Positions 14,701 to 29,700 of a stretch of 64,000 nucleotides of DNA are shown here, piece by piece. Source of the stretch: Athripsodes cinereus (lineage: Eukaryota; Arthropoda; Insecta; Trichoptera; Leptoceridae). The notes below the pieces were generated by a model that was not told the origin of the DNA, ran no database searches, and was given only the letters and a program-made list of their open reading frames with translations. The stretch lies in NCBI GenBank assembly GCA_947579605.1, contig OX388307.1, positions 30,543,237 through 30,607,236 of the forward strand, written 5' to 3'. Position 1 is the first letter of the stretch. Every line of letters starts with the position of its first letter. A program made the translations under genes and the position numbers.

Positions 14701-17700
14701 GGGTGTTACTTTTTCTTCTACATATATTTGTCATAGAATTTCTATGTGTCTGTATATTTTGTTATTGTCTTGATTGTTTGATGTGTACGTACAATGACAG
14801 CGAAAAGGTTTTTACTGTAATGCTGTTCATTTATCAATTCAAACGGCTTTGAAGCCAATTACAAAAACACATATTAAACATATTAAAAACATACAAATAT
14901 TATGCAATGAGAACATCAGAAATTTTAAGAGCATTAAAATGATATACCTATCATGACACAACAAATATACAAATGAAAACAAAATTTAAAAACAGAAGCT
15001 ACAAATGATAGACACACAATCACCAACATAACAACACAAAATCATATCCAAAGCAATCAGTTAGTACTACAGCATGACACTCTTCAAACATGATTTAAAT
15101 ATTTTAACATTGTTTTCATTTATTAATAAATAAATATGCTGTATTATTTGAAATGTCTATGAGCAACTAAAATAATTTATTATTGTTGAGCCTTCATGTT
15201 TTTTTAGGTCAAATGGTTGAGGACTATTGGGGACCGTCACTAAAGCTGCTGGGAGATTTGAAATTCTTGGAATCTTTAAAAACATATGACAAGGACAATA
15301 TAAGTCCTGCTATTATGAAGAAAATTAGAGAGAAGTAAGTATTTTTGTACGCGCTGAATCTGAAATTGAGAAAAATCATCTGTTTGTTGGTGGCCATCTT
15401 GAGTATTTGTCAATATGTTCTATGTCAAATTTTAAATTTTCAGATATATTTCGGACAGAGAGTTTGATCCGGCTGTTATCAAGAAAGTATCCACTGCTTG
15501 CGAGGGTCTCTGCAAATGGGTACGCGCAATGGAAGTGTATGATCGTGTCATCAAAGTGGTGGCTCCCAAAAAGGCTGCTTTGGCTGAAGCAGAGAATGAA
15601 CTCCAGTCACAGATGTTTACATTAAATCAAAAAAGGGCACAATTGCAAGGTGTAAGTACAAATAATACAATGAAAGTATACATTTTTCTTAGTTTCTTCT
15701 ACATGTACCTATTTATTCTTTCTACCATCACAGCGTTTTTCACAAGCTTTTCTGAGGATTCAGCAGATTTCTTTGTTTGCCGCTTCGGCTAGATGAATTT
15801 TGAGCCCATATTACTTGTACTTTTTAGGTACTGGACAAATTACAAGCACTCAATGATGAGTTTGCCGAATTCACCAGAAAGAAGAAAGGTCTGGAAGATG
15901 AGATAGTTCTATGTACTCAAAAATTGGACAGAGCTGAGAAGTTGATTGGTGGTTTGGGAGGGGAGAAAACTCGATGGTCAGAATTAGCTGTCTTGCTAGA
16001 AGAATCACTATCTAATGTCATTGGAGATGTACTACTCTCATCTGCTTTCTTGGCTTACCTTGGTGCTTTTACAGTTAACTATCGTAATGAGCTGATTTCT
16101 TTGTGGAACGTAAACTGCGTGAATTATGGTAAAGACCATTTTATTTTTTATTTTCAAAAGATTCCTGTCCATTTTGACTTTAAGATCTCTAGCCACTCCG
16201 AAATAATAAATTTAATTTTTGGTTACTCGAAAACAATTTTCACTTTGTTTTCATTTTCAGTTTCTCGTTTTCTTATTCATTAGAACCTTATTCACCAACA
16301 TATTGCTCTTTATCTCTTACACTATCATGTTTAAATTTCTTATTTAATATGTTTATATCTTTACAGGGTTGCCATGCTCCCAGCACTTCTCATTGGTGAC
16401 AACTCTTGGAGAACCAGTCGTAATACGAGACTGGAATATTGGTGGACTCCCTGTGGACAACTTCTCTATTGAGAATGGTATTATTGTACATAAGGCTAGG
16501 AGGTGGCCACTTATGATTGATCCCCAAGGTAATGCTTCGAGTGAAAAGTATAAAAATTTAAACCCAGAACCTCTCTTCTTTACTTTTATACTTCTGTGCT
16601 CTATAATTTTAAACCAATGCCTCACATAATTTTTATTTTTAACAAATCTTTTTACTACGATATTCTATGCTAAGTAGAAAATGTACTATTCCTCCATCGA
16701 TTCTGTTTCTTCAGGTTGTCAACCATCGTGGTGATTAATAACTTGAAGAAAATACAGCCAAAATAATTTTTAGTTAAAACCATTTTGTAAAATTTTAATT
16801 AAATACAAGACAACAGAACTCAAAATAAATTTTTGTTTCCAGAACAAGCCAATAAATGGGTTAAAAATATGGAAAAGAAGAGAAATCTTAGAGTAGTGAA
16901 ACTCTCTGATTCAAAATACGTAAAAATATTGGAGGACTGCATTCGTTACGGTTATCCAATTATGCTGGAGAATATAATGGAGACCCTGGATCCTATTTTG
17001 GAAGGAGTGCTGGTGATGAACATATTCAAGAGTGCGGGCTTAGACTGCATCAGGCTTGGAGAGAATGTTATAGAGTATAATAAAGACTTTAGGTTCTATA
17101 TCACAACAAGATTGAGGAATCCACATTACCTTCCAGAAGTATCTGTTAAGGTTAGAAATATTTTAAAATAATCAAAGTCTTTTTTTTATAACATAATATA
17201 CAAGTAACAGATATTTAGACAAGTCAAACAGATCGAGCTAGTCCCAAATTAAAGTATGAACCTTGTTTATGGGTATTATTAGCTTACAATACTCATATAC
17301 AATACACTAAACATTAATACATGTAACACCCAGACCCAGGACAAAGTAAATGATGTCATTTTTCATTTGGCTCAAAGACAAAAACATTATCTTGGCGCCA
17401 CACCGGTCGTCAGTTACATTTGTAAAAATGTCGATGAATAGAATAAGTTAATAGATTAATAAAAATCGTTAAATTTACAGGTGACCCTCATCAACTTCAT
17501 GATTACTCCACAAGGTCTACAAGATCAGCTGCTGGGTATTGTAGTAGCCAGGGATAGACCTGAACTAGAGGAAAAGAAGAACCAACTCATTGTGGAGGGA
17601 GCTAATAACAAGAAGACACTCAAAATGATAGAAGACCAGATCTTGGAGGTATGATTAGATTAATTTGTTATATCAATATTTACATTTATTTAGTGTTTGA

Positions 17701-20700
17701 AAATTTGGTGAATAATTTGTATCTTCATTTCTTTTTCATTTTATATTACCTATCTATCGTATTTTACCATAGTTAAACACCCTTCATATCTGTCATAGAC
17801 GATTTCAAACATTATACTAAAAATTCTTTCAGGTCTTATCATCGGAAGGCAACATTCTAGAGGATGAATCGGCCAACCAGATTCTCTCTTCAAGTAAAGT
17901 TCTTTCGGAAGATATTCAAGAGAAGCAGAAAGTTGCCGCCGTTACAGAAGTTGAAATTGACAATGCCAGGTCCCAGTATATTCCTGTATCCCAACACAGT
18001 TCTGTGCTGTTCTTCTGTCTCACGGAACTTGCTTCCATAGATCCTATGTACCAGTATTCTCTGTCATGGTAAGAAATTTATCTGTAGAAGTACATTTCGT
18101 TTATTGTGAGAAATATTTTAGAGCATATTCATTGTTGTTGGGCTTTGTTTATTATTTAGTCTTTTTGTAATTCTACAAGATTATTTGGTCATAAATTATG
18201 CTAATAAGTTAATTACTGAGTATGAAAATATTTTACAAAATATTAATTATTTTCTTCATAATTATTTAATTTCTCATCTAACATACCACCAAAATTATTC
18301 AAGAGTTTATAGGTAATGTTCGATATATCCTGAATGCCTTAATTTTATGACATGGTGAAGATGACATGACATCCTCCCCAAGTAACGTAGCCAGTTGACC
18401 TATTATTATGTTAAATAGACTCGTTTCATTTTTAAAATTAACCTCTCTAATATGGATGTATTATGTTATCTGAGTTGTCAATTTATTTTAGCTCACTATT
18501 GGTTATAACATTTTATTTTCTAGGTTCATAAACTTGTATCATCAGTCAATCACCAATGCCCCAAAGACAAATAACTTACAGGAGAGATTGGAAGGCCTCA
18601 ACGACCACTTCACAAAGAGCATCTATAGAAACATCTGCAGGAGTCTTTTTGAAAAGGATAAACTTATTTTCTCGTTTGCGTTAACATTGGGTATACTTAG
18701 ATCAAGGGTATGTATTTTTTACTATGGTATTTGGAACTTATAAGATTTATTATATTACCCCAACCTTGGCCATCTAGTACTGCCCAGTTGTTTTAACTGG
18801 ACAGCACCATAAAACAAAAAATGGTTTTCCATTGATTGTTTGTCTTCATATATAATTTCTGAAGTCTTATCTTTGGCCAATAATTAATAAATAACGGCAA
18901 CACCAGGCGATGTAAGCATTTTTTTATCAATGGATTTATTGTTTTAGAAACAAGTGTACGAGGACATGCTGTCTTTCTTGTTGACTGGAGGCATGTCTCT
19001 TGAGAATCCATACCCCAACCCAGCATCCAGTTGGCTCTCAGAAAAGTCATGGAATGAGATAGTCACGTCATCTCTACTTAAAGGGTATTTGTAGATAATT
19101 TATTTTACTCATTACATGGTGAAAAATTATGTCAAGGAATTTATATTCATCCATTTTTTAATGTAGTATTGAAGATGTTAATTGTTTTAAATTTAATATT
19201 GAAAACAATTCTACACTTTGAGAGTATTTAAATTTAATATAAATTGTGGTTTTGTGCTTTTTTTGCGCATTAGGTTGGAAAACTTCAGAGAATCCTTTGA
19301 AAAGAATGTATCAAAGTGGAAAGCCTTTTATGATGATGCCAATCCACAATCGATTCCATTCCCAGAGCCATTCAGCAAAGCTTCTGGACTGACACGACTT
19401 GTGATCCTCAGGTTAAAATTGATTTCATAAATCTCAAACCACTTAGTGCAATAATTATAGTAATTATCATCAAGATATCAGATTTATTCCCATCCTTCAG
19501 CCATCTGTCCACTGTTGAATATTGACCAATTCCATTTCTGAACGTTTTCCATCATAGGTATCTTTTCAAAAGTATCCTTCCTTACTTCTTTCAGGCAACA
19601 GGATAATATCTCCGATGTATTTTTTGGGCCTACACTCATCCTTTTTTTCATCATACATAATTTCCTTTTAAGAAACCTTTTTCACAGTACTTAAAATTAT
19701 TTAATGAACATATTTGTCACCTATGACCTATGACTGTCATATTGTCCAAGATATCTTCTTTCACATATAATTTTTGTAAACCATTTCACATTAGCTTATT
19801 TTTTATCAGTTATATTTCTAAAACTTTGAAAACTCAAATAAAAAGTGTATTTATATAAACTTGATATCATTAAGATACAAAAAATACTGTTTTTATAGAT
19901 GTGTCAGACCTGATAAAATGACATTGCTTGTGGATGAATTTGTGGTAAATGAAATGGGAAGATACTATGTAGAGCCTCCACCTTTCAACTTGGAAGAGTC
20001 TTATAACGACAGTAACTGCTGCTCTCCTCTGGTCTTCATTCTTTCTGCTGGATCGGATCCCATGGCTGGTCTGGTCAAGTTCTCCATGGAAAAGAATGTC
20101 GTCAGCTTAGAAACTATTTCCCTGGGACAAGGGCAGGTTAGTTTAAAAAAAGAAAATTTATCTTATTGTTATTCAAAAACTATAAAAAGTAATATGAATA
20201 CATATCGCAGGTGGATCTAAAATATCATGACGTTATCAATATATTCCAGGACTACGTAGTTTAGTTATTATCACTCAATCCTCCTTTATCAAATATTTGT
20301 TTTCCAGGGTCCTATAGCAGCGGACATGATATATAGAGGCATTGTGAGTGGGGGATGGGTGGTCTTGCAGAATTGTCACTTGGTGGAGAGTTGGATGGGA
20401 GAATTAGATCGACTGTGCTCCGAGGTTATTGTCCCGTCAGCTACACATCCAGACTTCAGATGCTGGCTCACCAGTTATCCTTCTAAGGCATTCCCTGTTT
20501 CCATTTTGCAGAATGGTAACAAAAAAATATATAATCTTTAATTTTAATAACTTAGTAAACATCTACCTTTTACAATACAATTATACCAAAGTCCTTCTTT
20601 CATTTGGAACTCCATAGATATAACAGTCTACTTATTTAATTAAAAACTAAATTAATTCATTATTCAGGTGTCAAGATGACTAACGAGGCACCCAAAGGTT

Positions 20701-23700
20701 TGAAGAACAACTTGTACCGTTCTTACACCAATGATCCAATATCAGATTCCGAATTCTACGACAGCTGCCCCCGTTCCGAGATCTGGGGTAGGCTGCTATA
20801 CTCCCTGTGCTTCTTTCATGCTTTAGTCCAGGAAAGAAAGAAGTTTGGACCGCTCGGATGGAATATTCCCTATGAATTCAACGAGTCTGATTTGAGAATC
20901 AGCGTCATGCAACTACAAGTAAGAATTTTACTCTTCGTATTTTTTCTGATCGATCTTTAAAGTTATAACATTTCCTGCAAATTTATTTACCATTACACAT
21001 ATGCAAGAATGATAATAAACTTTATTGTACAAAAATAATTAGATTACAGCATGGTATATACAAATAATTTGCACAATGGGCAAGTTTATCGCATGAACGC
21101 GATATCTTCCAACTAACCCAAATGACATCACATATCTTCTATGTGTTAGATAAATAAAATGTCTTCTCTATGCCATAATAAAGTTTTAGGTATTCATGAT
21201 AGAATTTGGATCTGATTGATTTTAAATTTTGACTGATTTGCTGGTAAAGCCATGCCTGCATTTTATTTTCTTGTTTTACTTTATTCTGCATTCTATATTG
21301 GCTATAAGATAAATTATTATAAATATTATGCAATTCAAACACCAATGGTAAGATTATCGCAATAATAGAATATCTACCAGCTAAACTCCCCTTTCACGAC
21401 ACAAGCTTTGAACTTACTGTGAAAGGTGTATAAGGTTGTATTTGGGTTTATAACAAAAACCTATATACTCTGAACTCTAGAATATTCTAAAATGTCTCAT
21501 TGATTATTTTTCTCTTGCTGTTTTGTTGTGCAGATGTTCCTGACGGACTATGAAGACATTCCGTTTGAAGCTCTGACCTACCTGACAGGCGAATGTAACT
21601 ACGGAGGCAGAGTTACTGATGACAAAGACAGGAGACTTCTCCTCTCTCTGCTGTCCATGTTTTACAATGTGGAAGTTGTGACTGATCCCAAGTAAGCCAT
21701 TGTAAAAAGTTAACTGTTGATGTACTCTAGTTTAAAAAGGGACCGATAATCTGTGTACCAAAGCAATATATTCTACTAAAGAATTACAGTTTTGTTAGCT
21801 GAACACAGACAGAGCAAACTTCCACTGTAATATGTGCTGTATGAAGGGTACATGGAAAGAAGAAACTCTTTAAAATAATATCTCACTGCATCTAACAAAA
21901 TATTTGTAAGAAATTTTCATAAAAGAAAGTTCCGTTTAAAATAGAACATTCGCTTCTTTGCTAATTAAATTTTATTTGTGTATTTATACATTTCAGTTAT
22001 TCATTCTCCTCGAGTGGAATTTACAATGTACCTAAAGAGATTGATCGCATGTCCATCTTAGATCATATTGCCCTCTTACCGAATGTGCAGAAACCAGAAG
22101 TATTTGGATTGCATGAAAATGCAGACATTACCAAAGATAATCAAGAAACTTCTGCAGTAAGACAACTTATATTATAGTACAAAATACTTTCTTCAAATAT
22201 ATACTTTCCATAGTTTACTGTAATGTATGTATGATTTTTAACTCCTCGCAAATAAATTATCAGAAAATGAGTTCATGTAAAACTCAGGTACCTACTCTAT
22301 CTCGTCAGCTTTATGTATATTGAAAATCATTCTGGATGTTCAATATTTAACTCCATCCTTTTTAAGTTTTTATATTCTTTAGGTTAGGTAATAAGTTTAG
22401 TATATTCATCAAATATGACTGAAAAACGCTTTTGAATTCTTTATTCAACAATTGGTTTTTACATTTTTATATTTACTGATACTTTATTTAATTGATAATT
22501 TATTATTTACTTGATAATTTATTTTATTCTAAACTTGATTAAAATTACAGTTTTATTCGCGTATATACTTTTCTTGTTTTTTATATTTCCTGTTTTATTT
22601 TTTTGATTATAAGTCTCGGCCTCGTAAACAAAAAAAAAAAATTAAATATGGTATTTACATTTTTATATTTACTGATAATTTATTTAATTGATAATTTATT
22701 ATTTACTTGAAGTGAATTGTTTTAATTGTGTGTATGTTGTTTTGGTCTTAATTTTGTTATATGTTATGATTTTGATTTTTGATTGTTTTTAAAAGAATAC
22801 TGTAACGGGATATAATTAATACAAATCACTTATTTACACTTAATATTACTTTACTATTCCCTGAAGGGGAATGCAGAGAGTCAACACTTAAATACTAGTT
22901 GGGCGCCAGGTGTACTCCTGAAGGGGTACACCGAGAGAGTTTAAAACACTATTTACTAATTTCACTATATCTATTTATTATCACCACTTTATACGTAATA
23001 CAACCGAGTTGATAAACATAGATAGGTATAATACACAACATTATAAGTAATACAACGACTTCCCTTCCAGGCAATGTAAGATGGGATTTGGGGTAGTCGG
23101 AGAGAGTGTAGGTAAGAAGGGTCGCTACTACTGTATGGCACCAAGAGTAGGCACATCTCGGACAGCCAGGGAGTAGCGGGTAGGTATAAGGAAAGTTACC
23201 ATATAGCAACAAGAGTAGGTACTTCTTGGACAGCTATAGAGAGTAACGGTAGGTAAGGAGAATTACTTCATAGCAACAAGAGTAGGTACTTCTTAGACAG
23301 CTATGGAGTAACGGTAGGTAGGAAACCTTGGCCCTGGAAGAGCCACCGCGATTCTCCCTTTCAGTATGACGGGCTCCGTCTTTTATACCCTTGACTCCGT
23401 ACTGGACAGCTGATCGAGACCTTGGAAGTGGATAGTGTAGTGGTGGGAGATGTACTGTGGTCTTGAACTCCGCCTTCCTATTTCCGCTCGGATTGTTCTA
23501 GAAGGTTCTAGAACATTCGGGAACATTCTGGAGGCTTCCATCAATGAGACATCTATTGATGAACCTGGCAACTAATCAGGTATTTCCTGTGTCTTGACAG
23601 CGGCTGTCAGTCATGATTGGCAGGTTATGTTATTATTATGTTATGTCGAAAATATGTGGTGTTACAATACCTAATTAAAGTTAATTTGAGATTTTATTAC

Positions 23701-26700
23701 TTACTTTGTCTAAAAGCATTGGCTTGCACCCACGGTGCGTTTACTGCGATCCACTGAGTAGTATTATTATTGTTGCATGTTTACAGATGGGTGCATGCCT
23801 GTATAGTTGTATACAGTTGTATTCTGCAGGTGTGCAGCATAATTATATATGTACATTATATATTTGATGACCAAATTCCAAATGTAACTTATAAGTGCGT
23901 ATTTATGTACTTATACTTAGCGCTATTTTTAATTAACCGAATGATGCCTGTAATATTTAATTGTAGTTATGGTGTGATTTGTTTTATTTTTAATTGAATT
24001 GTATACATTTTTTTGATGTTTGAAGACTGTAATAATGTTGTAAATTTGTCATGTATTGTAAAAGGCAAATGCCATTTACTGTCCAAAATGGATAAATGGA
24101 TGAATGGATAAATTTGGTTGTAACCCTGTCTATAAAATAAATGAAGGAAATATTTTGTTTAGTCAATAATTTTTGATAAATTTCTTTCTCCCAGCTATTG
24201 TTTGGCACACTGCTGACTCAAGCCGTGAGTGGAGGGGGAGGTGGTGATAAGTCAGAGCAGGGTATTGTGGACCTGGTGAGGGACATCAAGGAGAAGTTGC
24301 CCAGTCTGTACGATGTGGAGGATGTGTCCCACAGATATCCCGTCATGTACATGAACAGTATGAACACTGTACTCAGACAGGTAATAAACCCAAATACAAC
24401 CTTATAAATACTTTTCACAGTAAGCTACTAAAAGCTTGTGTCGTGAAAGGGGAGTTTGCCGGCACCTGGTATCGAACCATGGACCCCATGTTCACTTATT
24501 TTTCAATTAAATATGGCTTGATCTGTTGACCAATATTTTTATGAGAGTTCTTTATAATACTAGTAAATAATTTATTTTAGAATAACGACACACATCTTCT
24601 TTCTATAACATTGAAAATAGGATAAATTTGGGCTTGTTATAAACCCAAATATACCATTAGGTTAGTTGAAAGATACACATTACAGCGATAAACCATCCCT
24701 ATGAATATTGTATTGTATAATTGATAATTTTTGACACAGTGCAATGATTGATATTGTAACCAATTTACAGTGAAAAATAAAGTTAAAAAAATAACACCCT
24801 CACAGTAAACTAAATAATTTTGTTGTGAAAATGGAGAAAATCAACATCAAAGTCATAACTGGAATTTACCAATTGATAGTCCAAAACTCGAGCATCAAGT
24901 TGCAGACCACTTAAAAAATAAACATGTTTCAGGAGTTGATTCGTTACAACAAGCTCTTAGCTGTGGTGAAACACACCTTGCACGGTGTTTACCTGGCAGC
25001 CCAAGGTCTGGCCATCATGAGTCCCGAACTGGAGTCTTGTTTCGATGCCATTGTCAAAGGAATAGTCCCAAGTGTGTGGATGTCCAAGTCATATCCATCG
25101 TTGAAACCACTCGGGTCCTACATCACAGATTTCTTAGGAAGGTGAATTATTAATATTGATTTTTATTTCATCTGCTTAAAATTTTTGGATGAGTGCCATA
25201 AAGTCCCTGAAACACAATAGGCCATCCATCCTTTTCTGTAAGTTTTCAAGTGTCCTGTAAACAGGTGTTCATAAAATATCATGTATCATATAAATTTAAC
25301 ATCTATTGAACGATAAGATGTGCTACTACTTTTATTTTTGTGGCACGAGGAGGATGACCTTTACATTTATATTATATGCAGTAAGTCCACTGGGTATCTT
25401 ACTACTCTTTTTGAGTGCTTCCCAATTTTAGTACAGTGGAACCTCTCATAACGAGTTTAATTCGTTCCAGACTCTTACTCGTTATGTGAAACACTCGTTA
25501 TGTGAAACATTTTTTTTCTATAGAAATCAATTTAAAATACAATAATGCGTTCCATGCCGAAAGAATTAGTATTCTTGGAGAACTTAATGATTTTTTTTTT
25601 ATTAAAGTTTATTCAAATAAAATTATTTATAAAAGAGTGTTACAACTTGAAATACAATTTAGATTAGGAAAAAAAAACGTACCTAAATAAAAATATGAAT
25701 TTATGACAAATAATTAACCATTTTTAACTAGAAAACTAACCGTAAACGTAACCGTTTCCTAGACACTCTTGACACTCCCTTCGAAGCATCCATCTTCTTA
25801 ATTTTATCTTTGTTCTTGAGAATAGTGCAGATCGTTGATGTTGACCGATAGTATGTGCGCGTATGTGCGTGCTAGATATGCCACGCTCACACCTTGTTCT
25901 CGCTTTTCAATGATTTTACGTTTTCATTTCAACAGTTATTTTTATTCCCTTCTGGCTGTCTTCTTGTGTTTTTTTTTCTTCGGGGACAATTTTGAACGGA
26001 TTATAATACTTTACACATAAAAAACATTTACTAATAAAATCAATACAAATTTTGGAAGAATGTGTGATCACATGCGAAACCATGGCGCTAGCGGCGCTAA
26101 CACAGACTGATGTACTCGGGCGGAAGTCCCAGCTCACAAGGTCACAAGTAAATATTATGAAGAAGGGACTTACCTACCCTTTATGTAGCTTGTTATGCGA
26201 AATATCGCTCGTTATGGGAGCAACTTTTTCACATTTTTTTTCGCTTGTTATGCGAATTACTCGTTATGAGAGGTTCCACTGTATTAGTAAGATAAATAAG
26301 ACAATTGAATGATGTTTTATACCATTTATTGGTAAAAAAAATATTGTTATAAATACAAAATGTAAGTACATTAGAATTTGATTGATAAATAAATCATATA
26401 ATGATAATATATTGTATATTACATGACAAGAAAATATAGAAAAGCATATTTGAACAGTTGTTGCACATCCATTATGGGTTAAAAAAACCTTAATTTTAAA
26501 ATAATGTTAGTTCTTTGAACTGGGTGACTGGGTTTTGAAATAAGTATAATAAAATCTCAAATCAATAAACGTTAGTCTTCTTCTCCGCCATTCGCAATAA
26601 CGGAATTCAGTTTGCTGATCAATTCGTTACCGAACGAGTCTTTGAATTGTGGGCTTATACTGTTGAGAAGACTGTAGGGTGTCTCGTAGAATATTTCCGT

Positions 26701-29700
26701 TGGATCGCTGATGTCGTCAAACTTTTCACTGACAATCTGAAAACCGTCTCCGGATATTTCCACGCAGTAATCTTTCTTCTCTAGCGTTGTGAAGTTGATG
26801 TAAATTGTTCTGTTTGTGTTTGGTAATGATGTGGATATCTCGGCTCTTTGTACGTGGAGTTTGATGTCGTTGATGACAGATTCGGCCTCTTGAACCCATC
26901 TCTGCTTGTCGTGAATGTGTTCGTCTATGTGGTTCGACATCTTGTCCAGACACTGAAACAGAAATGTAGTAATTTAATAAGTTCATATTAAACCATAGAC
27001 AATATTTCAACCCACTGTACTTGGTAGAAATTCATTTTAAAATAGTAATATTCCACAGAAATACTGCACAAGTGTTTTATTTTTACTGTTATAGAATCGT
27101 AGCATCTGCCACAATAGAAGTAGCCAGTGAAAAGAGTTTTAGATTTAAAATTTTATATAACATAGACAGACATTAAAAAACTCAAAAAATTTAATAAATG
27201 TTTCTTAAAATCCTATTGTGGATCCAGCGTATTTTTTTATTATCGCTTGCATCACTTTATGTAAAATAAAAATATAAGTGAAAAACCTTAACCGTCTTAT
27301 TAATAAATGTGGATTAGCTCAACCACCAATCCGAGTAAAAAATTCATAAACTATTTTTTTTTAGCGATTGAATACCCATCCAAATTGATCCACACTTATT
27401 AATAAGATGATTTTACAGTTCAAACTAATCAATGAAATCCAACAAGAACATAAACACTTTAATATAATACAATTTCAGATTGTTTTTTTTTTATTTTAAT
27501 TTATTTACTGATTATTGTATCCCCTTATACCAGCAATTCTATTGCTGTTTGGGGATTTCAAATTTTTTATTGGTGAATTTATATGTATGTGTTCAATTAT
27601 TCAGAATGTATATATTAACTTTTAATAAAAAAAAAAAAATTATATAAAAATTCAAATTAAATTTTGTTTTTTTTTTTTTGTTGAAACACTCATAAAATTT
27701 TAATAATTCTATTACAAATAGACAAGTAACTTTCAAAATAGAAAAACAATATTACTCTAACACTTTTCTCAAACACGAGATGATCAAGTTGTGAATGACT
27801 CTTATTTAATGGAATTTTTACAATAACTATTATCAAATTTAAAGTGTATTAATATATAATTCCTTGTTGCGACCCGTTGTTGACCTTTCTTAATCTTTTT
27901 TGCTGATACAGTTAACGTAAATTATCCATTTTGCTAATAAATATACATTTGTAACCAAATTATTTTTCACGAGACATAAATTGATTCTAATACAGGGGAA
28001 TTGTAAAACCGAACACTTAACACTTTTCGTTTTTTACAATTAAATTTCTTATGAAAAAATATATATCTTGGAAAGAATTAAAGCTGGTTGTAAGGCGGTC
28101 TTAAATTCACTAGGAAAAGAAAAAATATGGTAGCATATTTATGAAAAAAATATTTATGTCTCCAAGACCATCGAGTCCCTGGTAAAGATTAGGTCTTTCA
28201 CTTTATTTTTGTTACTATTTGAGTGTTGTTTAAGAGGCAGGTGTCGGTAATAAACCACAAATAAGACATTCAACATCTTCTATTCAACAATTCAATTCAA
28301 TGCCCATTCTGGACATCTTTATTTTTATTGACACCTAGAGAACGATTTGCATGTTAATCACATGTAGCTAGTCTGGTGGCTACCCCACTTGTGGGAAGTA
28401 CCATGATGGCATGGATGGATTCTTTTGATATGCCCCCTTTTTTCTATTTATTTTGTAAAACTTTTGAGATAATATAATTTTCCTCCATTTTGAACAGGTC
28501 TGTGATAATTGAGTCCCCTGTTCCTACAACATTCCTAATGTTCATATCGTCCTAATATTCCCACAATATTCTTAATGTACATATTATTGTAAACACGTAT
28601 CATGAAAGAGGATATTCCAGGTTATCAGATGGAAACCTTGTAGACATTATACTAAAAAAAGGATAAATTCATAAAAGTTCTTAAACTTGTTTTAAAAATC
28701 AACATAACATTCACAATAGTACCCCATACAACCATTTTGGTATCAGTTAGAGAACATTCACTACACTCGTTTTCCTACACCGGGATCAAATTGGTATCAG
28801 GGCGCGCACTTTTTGTTAAACGGTTCCTAAAAATGGGGAAGGTTAGTCACAGCTACATTCTATTTTCTATAGCGCGCGCGCATCTCAACAGAAAACACGA
28901 ACATGAACACGGAGAAATCCGAACGACAAACGAAAATAATAGATGACATGTTTCGTTGTAGCTGCGTTCTATCTGTGTGGTGCATCGTTGTTTTGTCGTA
29001 AAATTATAAATGGCGTTGATTGCGGAAGCGATCTAATAAGTGATAAAGTATTTCGGAGATCATCGTCATTTTGAGTGCGAGATGTTGATTGACTGTGCAG
29101 TTTATAAAAATATTCACGAGAAACAAGAACGCCATTTGGATTCTGAAGGTAGGAGATATTGTTTTATAATTATAATATTTATGTAACTACAAAAATTAAA
29201 GAAATTGATACCACCAGCTAGCTGGCAAATGATATTGGTAAAATTAGGTTAGAATATTGACGAATCTATGCCAAATTTGTTGTAATAATCAGATAAATTG
29301 CATTTTTGAAATGGCTTGGCATTTAGTATCATTGTTCCAATATGGCCACACTCGTTTAATGGACCTTAAATGGTTGTCAAACTGTGCGGCAGTATCTGAT
29401 ATAATTATGTAGGTACGTAAATTAATTTTATTTGAGTAAAAATATTTTTTAATATTTGGTATTTTGATGTTTTTAGATATATGCAATCTTGCAGACAAGA
29501 CATGCACTGTGAAGGAAGTAGACACTTTTATCCAAAATAGTGTTATTAACCATACCCAACAAAGGTTGAAAATAAAGGCGTTAGTATTATTCATTACACA
29601 TATACCTATAAGAAATTGAAATTCTTGTGTTTTTTCTTGTGTGTACTGCTTTATTTAATTTGTTATATGAATGATGATGTGCAAGAAGAATAAAACAAAT

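Larger units (their letters stand above)
12826..16128 (+). other. Dynein exons coding the stalk coiled coil and microtubule-binding domain
   Basis: The first stalk helix spans 12826-13755 and is rich in Ala, Glu and Leu (for example [16 protein letters not shown]). The microtubule-binding domain follows in 15208-15651. The returning helix, with [20 protein letters not shown], is in 15828-16128. A 1.45 kb intron inside this block (13756-15207) holds two repeats. Confidence 0.85.

Noticed and set aside
26726..27010. Second minus-strand frame overlapping GSKIP
   Set aside because: It is a frame shadow of GSKIP; the other frame holds the complete conserved domain.
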